Assembly: GCA_032158295.1 (NCBI GenBank)
Contig: CM063260.1
Span: forward strand, 11,326,767-11,390,766
Direction of reading: 5' to 3'
DNA from: Pycnopodia helianthoides
Lineage: Eukaryota > Echinodermata > Asteroidea > Forcipulatida > Asteriidae
DNA: 64,000 bases
A program made the translations under genes and the position numbers. The notes beneath the pieces were generated by a model. That model worked only from the letters and a program-made list of their open reading frames with translations, did no database searches and had not been told where the DNA came from. Shown here in pieces: positions 51,508-64,000 of this stretch. The stretch's first letter is position 1. Each line of letters opens with the position of its first letter.

Positions 51508-53721
51508 TGAAGAACCCCTTTAAAATATTCAAGGTGAGCTAGCCGAGTTACTGGGTACTTTTTTAAATTCTGCACACTTATTCACTGGTTGAAGGAACTG
51601 GTTGAAGGCAGATCCCACAAAATGCCTTATACAAATAGGCCTAGAAGGTGTTGAAGGGAAGCTGAGATGTAATCGTTAACACCAAGGGGGTTGCGGTCCA
51701 CGGCATCGGTTGGAAAACAAAACCCCAATCTGTACACCCCCAACAGGAAAACAACAACAGCAACACTAGAACAAACCAAAAAGCAAAAAAAGGTTTTGCT
51801 CAATCAGGGGGGTGGGGTGGTGTTTGTTTGTTTGTTTGCTTTGTCTTTATTGGATTGTTTGTTTATTATGTATTTAGTTGTGTATAGGGGGATTAATTAA
51901 AGTACATGATTTGAATGTTACTGCCATGACATTTTAATGAGAACTTTCGTAGTTGTAATAAAACCTTCCTATTCACGGTTGGTTCTTACTCCACGTGTAG
52001 GCCTATAGATCGTGTTGTACCCAACCATCACGGAGCAGTCGACCGTGTAATATTCGTTATCGGAACGGTCCAATTACACTTGGCTAGCTCGCTGGAGCAT
52101 TCGATACGGTCATAGAAGTGAGTCATGTGGAACTATATATTTATTTCATCTGCACAAGTTTACGATCGCTCAGTTAAAAAATAATATAAGAACATCGAAC
52201 TGCTTTTATAAAAACGTGAGCACTCCTTGCAGAAAGTCTTTTAAACATTATCAAAAATAGAGGCTTGTTGACTTGAATTGTGTGTAATAAAACTTAATAC
52301 CACATTATGAGCAATGAATTTTGGTGGAAGCACTGCCTCGTTGAGTGCCCGGGGAAACAACTTACCGTTGGACAATTTTCAAGATCGCACCATCCAAGAA
52401 TTATGCACCGTTTTCAGCAAGATATACACGAACAATCTGGACTTAAATCCAGCTCAAAGTAACGTCCAATCTCGCAGGAATGAGCATTATTTGGTGTCCT
52501 TTTTTCTATAAACATCAGAATGCAGGAAGTAAGAAAAAAAGTACGATGCATGGGCTATTGATTACACCTTTTTATGAGGACTTAATTTACATAAATCGAT
52601 TTATTTGACGATGGAGAATTGAAACACACCCTTCTGCCGGGACACACGGCGATCTACCTATGTAGGATACAAAGGTCGGAAGTATATTGCAGTTGATACA
52701 TTTTCGTGAACATGATTTTGTGTGTGGTTCCTCGAGCGACTAGTCTATTTTGATGACGTTCTTGTTTGTTTTTTTGCTGTGTGTGTCTGTTGAAACATAC
52801 ATGAATGGAACAAATTTGCTTGTGCAAAAACCAATGCTGTATTACAAAAGCTAACTATAACATACTTGTCAGCATGTGTTTGTATTTTCTTTGAATGCAT
52901 TGCAATAATGCACTTACTGTAATTTGACATGGGGCTTTGACCCCACCCGATCCCCAGTTGGGCAAAAAAGTAGAAGAAGAAGAAGGTGTAGCTGGTCACA
53001 GCTGGTGCTACTGAAATGAAGTGGTTATTAAAACCCTTGATTTCAAACAGACAGAAGTCTCTTCACATTAAACCCATTTTGACTGAACTTGAACAAGTGA
53101 CTAATTTTGCGGGGTATATGGCGTGCACAATCCACTGCGTTTAAATTACCGCATGCAGGTGTATATTGTACTAAAGAACCCCTACACATGACTATAAATA
53201 TGCCCATAGAAAAAAATTATCCTTCATAAAGAAGAAAAAAATCAGTGAATAAGGTTAACCCCTTTGCCTGACGTTTAATCATGTACTATCAAGTTTCTCC
53301 CAAATCAGAAGAATACCATTAAGATTCTTTTGTCGTGGGGGTAGAAACTCAACTCTAATTTGACGTAACCACAATGGGGAAAAAAGGTTGAGAAAACCAC
53401 ACGGTGATTGATGGCTTTGTCATTTTTGATACAGTCCCGGTATTCAACTGGCACGTCCAGACCCTCTATACTACTTTATGAGAACCCAGAAAATCTCCCG
53501 TCCGCAGCTCAGTCAATTCCACACAATGCACGTGTGCTGGAGATGATTGAAAAATAAAAATTCGATATTTCAGGGTTTTTTTTATTAGTCAATGCCCTAC
53601 TTTGGAACGCCTCATGTTGTAGGGCGGAGCTTGAACAGATTTGGGTCAGACGTGCACTGACTCGGGTCGACTATTGTGGTCGGTCTGCCTACGTTTTACA
53701 AAAAAGTACATCTGAACCCAA
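51508..53721. other. Intergenic; one unsupported exon-like stretch
   Basis: The stretch 52314-52511 has balanced, exon-like composition and codes MNFGGSTASLSARG then ELCTVFSKIYTNNLDLNP, but I recognise no family and see no splice pair. The rest is unique or homopolymer-rich. Confidence 0.35.
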
Positions 53722-54045
53722 CAACCTCGTCCCCATGGTTTACTTTATTTCCAACAAATGTTTACAATAGTAAACCCTGGGAGGGAAACTCCTTACTTGG
53801 ACCCTGATTGGACAAAACCGAATGTTAACCTATGTCAAAAAAACCGGCCGGCAACCAATGTACAATCGGGCTATTAAATCTGGTACCGGACCACGAGACC
53901 ATGACGAAGATGTGAATTTCGAAAAGCAGCCAGACTATTCTAATTTGCATACATATCCAACAAATTTGGATATGCAAATGATCCAATACCAGGGTGACAG
54001 AGCGGTCAACCTCGTACTGCTCGACACACCCTGAGGACGAGGTTG
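53722..54045 (-). mobile_element. CTCGTCCCCA element, copy 2, with 9-bp target duplication
   Basis: Bracketed by ATCTGAACC at 53710-53718 and 54046-54054. Inverted ends CAACCTCGTCC and GGACGAGGTTG. Confidence 0.88.
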
Positions 54046-54054
54046 ATCTGAACC

Positions 54055-56885
54055 AGACTCCATGACCGGACTTCAGTCAAGCTCTCACGGATCCTTCCCA
54101 TTCCAAATACAAAGGTACACTCTAGCTAAAAAAAAAACCTCCCGTTTCAGAACTGACCGAGATATCCGGGTCCCAGGGGGCCTCCTCGTTTGGGGGGAGG
54201 GGGGGGGGAGTGTGACCCGAAGTCCGTGTCAAAGTGACCCGGAAATCCCACTCAGATGTTCAGACTACAAACCAATCATACGAGTCACTATGTCACAGTT
54301 TCCGGGTCATACCGACCCAGAAATAGATCGGGCCCTTCTGGGACCTGGACTCCGAGCGTCTCTCTCCCGCGAGATTTCAGAGTGTACGGTAAAATGTTGT
54401 AGTCACTCCATCCACATTCCAATGCTCATTCCTGTACATTAAAAAGTCCTTTAATGCACTCTTGGGGTCATGCAGCATTCAAGGTAGCCACTTTTAAATG
54501 CACGAGAACGAGTCGAGGCATTATTTTGAATGCTATAGAAAAAAAAACTTAAAGTGTTTCACGACTCTGTCAAACTTCTGATTATATACGGGAACTGTTC
54601 CTGCCTTGAATTTAAAAAGCCGACGTTTTCCTATTTGAAACTGCTCAAAAAAAGAAGTTTTATTTGATGTGAATCAAATTAAGCAAAGCAGGTTTTGCTC
54701 GCAAGAGCAAGGAATGATGACCTGTTTTTCTCCCCAAACGAGAACAACTCGATCGTTATTTGCGGCTGGCAACCAGCTGGCTGAGCTCATTTTAAAGATA
54801 GTTACTCAACGTTTTAAATTTCTTCGCATTTTTTAAATTTGTTTCGTTTACTTGATTATCCTTGATTTGTGCAACGGATATATTGAGGATTTCGATATAA
54901 TACATTATCAATTCGTCCCCTTTTGTACTGAAATAAATCGCCTCTCGTGCCTCACTCACTTTAAATCCAGATATGGTAATATTTAGAAGATGTTCTAGAT
55001 CTGGTATGCTATATATAAAGCCTGAATTTGAGCAATTGTCTCAGTGATTCCATTACCTTAAAAGCGCAATGTAATTTTCACCCCAATCTGGAACTGCTGG
55101 TACCTGAACTTCGGAACTGTTAAGAATCCGAGTCGAAGTCTCAATTATTGACCAGCTTCCGGGTCCAGCCTGACCCAGAAATAGGTCAGGCCTCTGGAAC
55201 CCAGAACCAGGGTCAATTCTGACCCGAGAATTGTTTTGAGTTCGGGGCCTACCTGCTCCATGGTTCATTTCTGTAATTAGCATTATTTCAAGTTTGCGAT
55301 CAGCAAGGTTTAAGAATTTTAATGATTGGACAACAATCGAAAAACGCAGTGATTGCAGTAACGTCATGTTATTAACTTTAACGATTTGTGATGGTTCTGA
55401 AAAGAACCAGACGTTTGACAAACTCGACGTTTCGATCGGTATGCTCTGGTCGTCTTCAGGAGAAAAAGCAAATGTGAGATCGATTTCAATCCCTTTTGCG
55501 TTCTGAATTCGCTAAATTTTTCCACGGGGTAACTATTGCTGCGCTCGTAAATCGTTAGTTCCATTAAGAGAACGGCGGGGTGCTCTGCCAGTTAAACACG
55601 GTGAACTTTAAACAGTTCGTGTTCTCCAAGGCAGCGAGCCCGCTGTGGGAGTCGCTTTTGGGAAGAGGTATAAACCGCTACATTTATCTCCGGTGTGGAG
55701 CATTCCAAGCTGAGAATGTAGGTCAACACATCAAGGGTATCGCATTTTGGTATCTCCGTTATTGCGCTCCTGCGGTCCTCACGGTGGATGACAGAGAGCT
55801 ACGTCTACCATAGCGTCTGTGGAATGTACATTCACTGGAGTAGACTCAGTGTGATTTGTACTCCTCAGAGAGAAACATTAGTCAACATGACGCTTCATTT
55901 CCTTCGATTAGAGGATTCATGTTTGTTATGTGCAATGGTGCTGCATGTGCCAAACTTCATCAAACGCAAACGTTTGCTGAGCACACACAATTTAGAGCGC
56001 CTAACAGAAACGGGGTACCATCAGCCAAAGTATTTTATTCAAAACGTGTCATCCCCAGTTAATGGTGCGGTAACACAAAACTGAATTCAACTTTTACCCG
56101 TGATGAGAACGCAATTACGCAGTAACAAAGGATGAATCCCATCCTAACGCAAAACTGCCGCCACAAACCACGCCCATTTTTACACTGTCGTGTTATTCAT
56201 TAGCTCACAAAGGTAACGCTTTACTCACCGGCAGTTGCTATTTTAGGTAAAAATTTCAGTCAATATGGCCTTGCAGCCGGAAGTAGCGACAGACGACTAA
56301 TGCGCAAGTGCATACCCCACCCCCAACATGATTGGAATGATTTGGGGGCAAGTCGGACCCAAAATAGATCGAGACACGAGGGAATCGGATCATCCAGACG
56401 GACGCAGCATGGCGTGACTGAACATTCCACGCAAAGCGCGGGAAAAAAATCTTGCGCAACTTTTCTGTACAAAAATATTAACCAACTATATTCAGCAGAT
56501 GTTAGAGCTGTTTGCTCTGTACTGATGTTTCCTCCCCCCACCCTCATAATTTGATCAAGAAAACGGCTGTAAGGTGTAATTGTTACAGCCTGTCCCCGTT
56601 TTCCCCCCTCATCAGATTGTGGAAACTAGGTCAGGCTGACTTTGAATTGGTCGTTCAAATACAGTGTTTGCACTGTGGATGAACGGTGGTTACTAAACAC
56701 AATAACGCTCAATTATAGAGTCATTGGTAAAGAACTGTACGTGACGTGCAGTCAAGGTTGGGTGGGGGTAAATAGAGACCCACCCCGTCACTGTTTAAAC
56801 TATTCTTGTCTCCTTATGCTAGTTGTCTCTGTGTTTCCTTCCCGGAGGTTCAACATACTTATTTTAATCAGTGAATAATATTCTT
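54055..56885. other. Intergenic; GGGTCA/TGACCC-rich fragments and a hammerhead-like block
   Basis: GGGTCA and TGACCC words cluster at 54170-54360 and 55150-55235, resembling the array at 50349. The minus strand at 55424-55462 reads CTCCTGAAGACGACC..ATCGAAACGTCGAG, the GAAACGT-type motif of 33071-33110. No exon. Confidence 0.5.
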
Positions 56886-57078
56886 ATAAAGGGGAACACT
56901 GCCATCAAATCTCCAAAAAAACGTTTGTTTGTTGTTCCTTTATCCTTTCCAAGAGTTTTTCGTGTCACATAAACACCAACACAGTGTTTTGTAATGAGAG
57001 GGTATAGTGAATTACAAAACATGAAAATTGCCTCTTGAAATACAACCAGTGGAACATTCGGTCCGCTATTTTGTGGAG
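56886..57078 (+). repeat. Family F dispersed repeat, copy 2
   Basis: See 37202-37410 for shared blocks. Confidence 0.7.
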
Positions 57079-57094
57079 ACAGCTGCTTCAAAAA

Positions 57095-57480
57095 TGCAAT
57101 GAAAATATAAATAAATGCATTGAAAATATAAATAAACGCTTGCCAATGACAATATAAATAAATGTAATGACAATACAAATAAATGCATTGAAAATATAAA
57201 TAAACGCTTGCCAATGACAATATAAATAAATGTAATGACAATACAAATAAATGCATTGAAAATATAAATAAACGCTTGCCAATGACAATATAAATAAATG
57301 CAATGACAATATAAATAAATACATTGCAAATATAAATAAATGCGTTGAAAATATAAACTAATGCATTGAAAATATAATTAGGTGCTTTGAAACTATAAAT
57401 AAATGTATTGAAAATATACATAAATGCAGCGAAAATTTAAGTAAATGCATTGAAAATATAAATAACTGCATTAAAAATAA
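57095..57480. repeat. ~20-bp and ~65-bp minisatellite
   Basis: Built on AAAATATAAATAAATGCATTG; a ~65-bp higher-order unit with ACGCTTGCCAATGACAATAT repeats three times (57136-57300). Gives only spurious minus-strand frames. Confidence 0.95.
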
Positions 57481-57596
57481 AACAAAGATGGCACTGATGA
57501 GCTTTCGTAAAAAGAGCAATGGTGCACTTTATAAAAAGGTATTGTACAGGACTTATAAGGATAAAAAACATCCTTCCTTGCTTTTAGTCCGGGAGC

Positions 57597-57989
57597 TTAA
57601 AGGAACATTACAGAATTGGTAAGAAAAACACTTGTAAAATATACTTTTGATCACAGATTTACATAAAACTTACACGATCTAATGATGATGATAGTGGAAA
57701 ACATCCCTCGAAATATTTCTGTCTGAAATGCCATATTTGATGAGAAATGAATAATCTAAATTTCCGATTGAAGTTTATCGCTCAGTGAGCGTTTTATTCA
57801 TTTGTTGAATCTATGTGATTTCATGCAAAATGTGTAATCGGTTTTTCACTATTTTCTCGTGACCCAGATGGCCGATCGATCTCAAACTTCTACAGGTTTG
57901 TCAGTTTATGTATATGGTGGATTACCTAAAGTGCTTACACTGCCAGCAACTGTTTGGTAGCAAAAACCAATTCTGTAATGTTCCTTTAA
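57597..57989 (-). mobile_element. MITE family A, copy 6
   Basis: Intact TTAA ends and palindrome. Confidence 0.93.
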
Positions 57990-58298
57990 TGATTGTGATT
58001 GTGACAATTTTTTTCTGTGAAATATTCCCCTCTGAAGTGAAGTCATATTCAAGAAAACTGTAACTGAAAACCTTAAAAAAACGCAACAGCTGATTTCGGT
58101 TGTTACAACCTATATTAAGGACAGTGTGTTTTACATGTTGAACATTGTGCATGGTTTTACACTATTTCTTTTCCCTGACTCACACAACGGGTTAAGCCCA
58201 AATTTTTACAGATTTGTAATTATACATAACGGTTGATCACACAATACATAAACACTGTCTCCAAATGTACTGTCAGCTCTAACAATCCTGTAGTACCT
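57990..58298. mobile_element. Family C repeat between two family A copies
   Basis: TTTTTTTCTGTGAAA, CAACAGCTGATTTCGGTTGT and an end GTAGTACCTTTAA. A partial copy lies at 59533-59696. Clear inverted ends were not seen. Confidence 0.65.
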
Positions 58299-58682
58299 TT
58301 AAAGGCACATTACAGAATTGGTTTTTGCTAGCAAAACAGTTGCTGGCAGTGTAAGCACTTTATGTAATCCACCATATGCATAAACTGACAAACCTGTAGA
58401 AGTTTGAGATCGATCGGCCATCTGGGTCACGAGAAAATAGTGAAAAACCGATTACACATTTGCATGGAATCATATAGGTTCAACAAATGAACAAAACGCT
58501 CACTGAGCGATAAACTCCAATCAGAAAATTAGTTTATTCATTTCTCATCAAATATGGCATTTCAGACAGAAATATTTCATGGGATGTTTTCTACTATCAT
58601 CATCATTAGACCGTGTAAGTTTTATGTAAATCTGTGATCAAAAGTATATTTTACAATTACCAATTCTGTAATGTTCCTTTAA
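58299..58682 (+). mobile_element. MITE family A, copy 7
   Basis: Opposite orientation to copy 6, about 310 bp away; TTAA at both ends. Confidence 0.92.
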
Positions 58683-59696
58683 CGTTTTTTTAAAGCATTA
58701 AACGGGACTTTTAAAACGCCATTTTCTCGATTTGACAGTTTTATTCGCGTAGAAATATTTCCCCGGGGTATACAAAGTAGGAACATTTTATAATCAGTGA
58801 GATGGAATACTCCCCCACGAACGTCAGTCGGTGGGATTTCTGTCCCCGTCGTAAATATTAGTTTCTCCGTAATTTTGTAATTTCTATAGACAAAGTAGAT
58901 TCAGACAGGCCTTCGGTTTTGGATCTCTAGAGAGAGCGTTTGATTACTCTCTGACGCCATGCTATCAGAAGGTAACACGGTCTTTCGCCACAGTGCTCGT
59001 CTTAAATAACTTTAATAGGGAATTGAGCAAACAATACAAACGTGGGGGAATACGCACACTGCGAAGTTTCGCGACGGCGTTGGTGTTATTGCTATTCTCC
59101 GTTGATGTGTCGAGGGAATTCGGGCCACGTCGTTAACTTACGATAAACAAGAACAAACATTGATAATTGAGATTTTTTGTTTCTCCCTCTTCTCCTGTGG
59201 CTGTTTGTAGTTTGAGATTGAACATGGGTCGTGGGCCATTGGCATATCGTTTTCTTTTGACGTTGAACTTTGTGAGTTTGTTGCAAATCTTTACAGGATG
59301 TACAGAGCTTTAAGAATATCATATCACATTGTCCGGATAACGAGAGCATTTATTGCGACTTACATTGTGATATAAGTCTACGACTACAGATAGCGTCCAA
59401 CCGACTTGTCGTTTCACCGAAGCAGCTTTTATTTTTTAGTGAATTTACAGATATTTTACATAATTTGTAAGGATATAAACATAAATTGTTAAATTTTAGT
59501 CTGAAAGCTTACTAATTATTAAGTTCAAACTAGAAATTTTTTTCTGTGAAACATTTCCCTTTGAGATGAAGCCACATTCGAGAAAAGAGTATCTGAAAAA
59601 AAACTCAACAGCTGATTGCGGTTGTTACTCTATACCCAAAATCAAGGACAATGTGCGTTAAAATGCTGAAATTGTGCAAGGTATTCCACTATTTTC
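58683..59696. other. Intergenic; unique, then family C fragment (59533-59696)
   Basis: 58700-59530 shows no repeat or exon I recognise; the fragment after it matches 57990-58150. Confidence 0.45.
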
Positions 59697-59926
59697 TATA
59701 AATAGGTTGCAGTGTGACGTAAATCGGCCATCTTTACGGGCAGTTTAGAACAAACAGTCGTGCGTTTCGTGTGAGAACGGCGTGCAACACGCGCGCATTT
59801 CACGAAACTCATTGCAGGATTGGTCAGTGAACAACGCGGCTGCGTTAATAAGTTGAGCGTTTGACGCACCTGCAAGCCAAAATGCAATTTGCCCGTAAAG
59901 ATGGCGTCTACTGGGAACTATCTATA
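59697..59926. mobile_element. TATA-flanked MITE, copy 2
   Basis: Same element and orientation as 21115-21344, with TATA at both ends. Confidence 0.88.
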
Positions 59927-62900
59927 ACAAGATAATTAAGTACCTTTTCAAGGCGACACCCACTCCTTGAATCAAAAAGTAAACGTTTCATTTCGCCAAG
60001 ACGACTGATACTAAAACTAGGAAGTCGACTTATTTTATCTTTACATCCCTTGCATCGAAGAGAGAGAGAAAAAAAGAGTTGTTTGAGGTTCATGACTAAA
60101 GCAGATTAGTTCCAGACAGAGTGAAATCTCAGGGGATCGATTCCTCAACCAGGAATGATGGTTTTTTTTACAATCCAGTAGAATTTGTCACACACTGTGT
60201 GAACTCCAACACTCTTCCAATGTACGGTACTTGCGCATAGGCCTACTGATCGAGAAGACGTGTAAAATATTTATATAAATCTAAAAGCTTAATCCGGAAA
60301 TCAGTACCAATACTCCTGGGATCCATTTTCCTCTGAACTGGCACAACAAAATCCCTTGACAGGCATAAACTTTATACGAGTGTCTTCCGATGTGCATCGC
60401 AGCAACTATGGAACAGTGATCCCTATAATCACATCAGAGACCGTCTAGAGCAATTCCAAACCCAACTTAAACACTCACCTGTTTTATACCTTTAAAATAG
60501 TGCATGGAGACTTTTGTGACATGCACTATACGGTATTACTGCTTATTATGCTATCATTTTATCTTAATTAACATACTCTTATGAATTATACTTCTAAGTG
60601 ATTGCTTGATTTGCCATGCAGCTCTCTGGTTTCACAGCGAATAGTGGAAGAGGATTGTACATTCACTTGAATGCCTCGTTATTATACCCTAGACATGGAA
60701 TCGTTTCCTCCAGGCCACAATAAAAGCTAAAACACTCATCACAAGTGCTTTAGAAGCCACTTTATAGGCGTGTTTCGTTTCATCCCATGTGAACGACACT
60801 TCAATACCGCTCTGAAAAATTTTAGGACAGCTCTTTCATCCGTTCCTCGGAATCGCGTACGAAGTTTAGAGACGAGTTCTTTTGTTCTCGCGATAAAAAA
60901 TTCGGGCGCACGGCGCGCGGCCCAAAAGATGATACACTGTTTTGTCACTGAAAACTGATAGCAATTTTCTGAAACTCATCCCCCTGGCAGGTTGTCCAGC
61001 TGGGATGGCATTGAGAGCGTCTAACAATCTCGCAACATATCGTGAAACGTATAACATTACGTTTGTACTTTGAATGTTTTAAGCATTTCTTTTTTGCATT
61101 TCGTATTGAATAAGGGCAACAACGTAGGGGGAAGGGTGAGGCGGAGGGGGTGGGGGTATAGTTCCGGAGATAGGCGCCTGATGGACAGGCCTTGAAAGCA
61201 AGCTATTGTTGCACGAACTCTCGCCAAAAACAGTAGATAAATAGTTCAGGTTCAGCCGACACAAACTCAAATCGATGATGTTGACTTTGGCTGGGTGGTT
61301 GGGGTTCGATTGTTGAACAAAAGACTCGCCAACAGACACACTCGCCACACTATGAAATGAAACTATAACAACAGAGAAGAAAACCAACCGGGAAAAAAAC
61401 CCACCACAATCAAAATAATGTCTTGACGACCAACCAATCAAACAAAAACACTTAAAGCATCTGAACGAGTTTAAACAGCAACGTATTGGTTTGGGCAACT
61501 CACATTACCTCTTTTCTGGCGCATACAGGGGAAACACGAACACACAACAGGCAGACAATATAACATGAAACTGTTCAATCATTCATGAACACGAACCAAC
61601 CCGTCATTAATGTGTGCGTGGCACCCCCGGATGGCGTTCGTCTCATCAAAACAAATAAAAACATTTGACCAGTGTTGAACGTTTTCCGTGCTCGATTGAC
61701 TATAAAGACTAGTGTTGCCACGCTTATACTTAATGAAAACGAACAATAAAGGAAAATAAAACACTATATTGAAAGGCTTTTAAAAATAGCAATATGTTAT
61801 TAACCATTATTTTAAACACTTGCAGAATATCAAAAGAGGGCGCCCCATAGAAAGCCAAAAAAGGATTTAGGCCATGCGTATGTCGACATAGCAGACCTCA
61901 CAGAAGTTTAAGCATTATGAACCATTAGGTCCTCAGTGAGTCTCGTAGAAATGTTAGTTTCTCTTTACAGATCCCAATGGGGGGAATGGAAAGAGAGTGT
62001 ATACCGTTTTACCTATAGGCAAGCAATCATGGAGACATCTCGCCTCCTGGGTGCAATGGTGTTCGAGGTTGTCATCATATAAATAGTACGCTCTGAGCTT
62101 CGTTCGCAATCACATAAGCCCCGTGGTGCAGTCCCACACTGGTGCCTGAAATTAAGGCCGCTATATTTTTCACCCTTCGTTCACAAAATGTGATGGTTGA
62201 TACGATGACTTGTAATTAGATAGCCGAGTATAAGACGCACTATTTGTTCAGCTCATATCCAGAGGCGGGAAAATCCATGTTGTCTGAATGTTCTAAAAGT
62301 GAAAGTGTTTTGTCTTCAATTTTTTTGTCTTCCTTCTTCTGAATGCAGATCCGGATCGCACGATTTCTTTGTTTGGACAATATAATTAATATTTTCCTAG
62401 GCGGCTTGTTAGTCTGTAAATCAGAGACAGGGAGAGAGAGAGAGAGCGAGAGAGAAGGGGGGTTGGTTGGTTCTGGACTGATGTCACCCCCCCCCCCATG
62501 ACGAGGGTAACCGCCGGCGTAACCAAGGGTATGCAAGGGAAAGCAAATTAACGCCTGGGAAATATCAAGGGCTAGAAGACGACAGAGTCAGCGACACTTC
62601 ACACGAGTCAATATTGATCTTTCGTCCCTTGCGCCAGAAGTGAAGAAGAAGGAGGGAGAGAGAAAAAAAAGGGCGATATCAACTCAACATGTCCGAACTC
62701 ATTTTATTTTGCAGTCTTTGGGGGTTGTTATGCAGCGGTTCCAGGACTCACTCACAATCAATTCCCCCCCCCCCCCGGTAATAATCACCCTTGCCTTCAG
62801 CTCTGATTCTTCTCCATATTGGCCGTTTCCGTTATTACCTCGTGGAGGAATCTTCTCGGGGGTCTCTTTTTTTAAATTCCCACTCTTTCAGCTGGGAGAA

Positions 62901-64000
62901 CCCATAAGCCGAGCGGATATAAAATTATATGAGCCGGGCAAAAAATCCCCGCGATGTCATTGCTCTCGAGTCGGGCGAGGTTCACCTGTGCATGATTGAA
63001 CCCAATGTGTGCGTAGCTAATAAGCCGGTAACTCTGTGACTGCAAAAACTTGTTTCCATGGAATAAACCTATATACAAAATCATGCTAGAATGAAACATT
63101 CATTTCGGTATCATAAAGCTCAATCAGTTTAGCAGAACAGCAACTCAAGATAGAAAAGCAAAAGAATACACCAACAAAAACCACAAACAATGTAGCTGGA
63201 TAAATATTACGCCCTTCTTGTATGAGCTTAGAGTATACATTTGTTGGTATTTAATTTTACGAGGAATTATATAAAGATGGCGGTCTCCGGAGGTCAGCTA
63301 TTTTTATTACTCCATCAGCCTCGGTTTTGTGACATTGATTCAGTTGGAGGAAAGGTGATATGGCTACCCTGCAGGAAAAATGATTTTTTCGTAATCGGTC
63401 AGACATTTTTGCCTCGGCTTGCTTACATTGGATATGAGTGGACTAAAAGCACTTAATGGAACGAGTGTAACTGTCTTTTGAATGCACTAGGCGTGTCTGC
63501 TCTATGGTTCTCCAAGAATCAGAGCCCTAACAACGTAAATATATTCCCGTGGGCCAACTATAGGTTTCCAGTGGCCCAGTTGAATTACATGCATAAACTA
63601 ACATATTTTCATCAAGCATCTAAATAGAACGGAGGTCGGATGGGTGGGGGGGGGGGGAGGGGTTGATTACGCTGGGGACTCTAAGCAGGGGTGGGGGGGG
63701 GGTGAGAACAGGTTGCTCTGTGGTAAACAAACCTTGTGTTTGCCACAGAGATAATATTCCTACGTCGCGGTAGTCTTACATCTCAAACAAGAAATCTTCA
63801 TCGATGTTGGCGTGGTGGAGAGAGGCCGAGGAGAGTTCGCAAATAGAACTGATCGTGACTACAGCGGGGGGAAAACAATCGTGCTGGTGTTTGTCCCGCT
63901 TTGTTTGCCACCCCACTCAACTAGGATGATCACCGCTCGTGTCCTTTACACTCAATGTTAGAAGTTGTTTTGTCTCCTTTGGCTTCCAAATCTGTCCATC
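59927..64000. other. Intergenic; LINE-tail relic and homopolymers only
   Basis: Near 60384-60500 broken frames give Q-Q-L-W-N-S and L-E-Q-F-Q-T-Q-L-K-H, a decayed reverse-transcriptase tail. (GA)n near 62430-62455, C runs near 62490 and 62765, G runs near 63640 and 63695. A 139-codon minus frame (61079-61498) has no recognisable domain. Confidence 0.45.

Noticed and set aside
52314..52511. A first exon of a new gene
   Set aside because: Composition is exon-like, but no family is recognised and no donor or promoter signal supports it; kept only as a remark.
57066..57421. Overlapping minus-strand frames rich in Ile, Phe and Tyr
   Set aside because: They arise from the ATAAATA minisatellite; no start, splice or family support.
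61079..61498. 139-codon minus-strand frame with hydrophobic stretches and a Pro run as a gene
   Set aside because: No recognisable domain, the Pro run comes from a G-rich tract, and no splice context was seen.

Overview
The window is animal nuclear DNA. It has spliced GT-AG exons, long AT-rich introns and intergenic DNA, microsatellites, tRNA-derived SINEs, LINE relics and many short foldback or MITE-like elements. The style of the repeats and the invertebrate form of the one recognisable gene suggest a marine invertebrate deuterostome. An echinoderm, perhaps a sea star, is my best guess; that is inference, since nothing here fixes the species.

The only protein gene I can support is a plus-strand RERE/atrophin-type transcriptional co-repressor, spread over about 21 kb (about 7.6-29.0 kb) in 17 recognised coding exons. 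The order is BAH, ELM2, SANT, GATA-type zinc finger, a very large exon coding an Arg/Pro/His/Glu-rich region, and a conserved atrophin C-terminus. Splice phases join exactly from exon to exon, but only if four single missing bases are assumed (one in exon 4, two in exon 6, one in exon 15). Exon 15 also carries an in-frame TAG directly after an 11-copy 21-bp coding minisatellite. With the four bases counted, 7675 to the stop at 29043 gives about 1,922 codons. The 5' end is uncertain: either the ATG at 7675 starts the protein, or earlier exons lie upstream of the window.

Layout: 1-7.5 kb, repeats only, including a GA tract, a pair of ~0.8-kb inverted arms, and two copies of a unit with a hammerhead-ribozyme-like motif and a tRNA-like head. 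7.6-29.0 kb, the RERE-like gene with repeat-filled introns. 29.0-30.1 kb, probable 3' UTR. 30.1-64 kb, about 34 kb with no convincing exon, holding seven copies of one ~390-bp TTAA-flanked MITE, related MITEs joined end to end through shared TTAA, a LINE reverse-transcriptase tail, a ~200-bp higher-order tandem array and two long hairpins.

Most worth a second look: hammerhead-like motifs in two unrelated-looking repeat families, one inside a 197-bp insert with a perfect 12-bp target-site duplication; the frame breaks and TAG in an otherwise conserved gene; the coding minisatellite; and MITE copies flanked by direct repeats far longer than TTAA.
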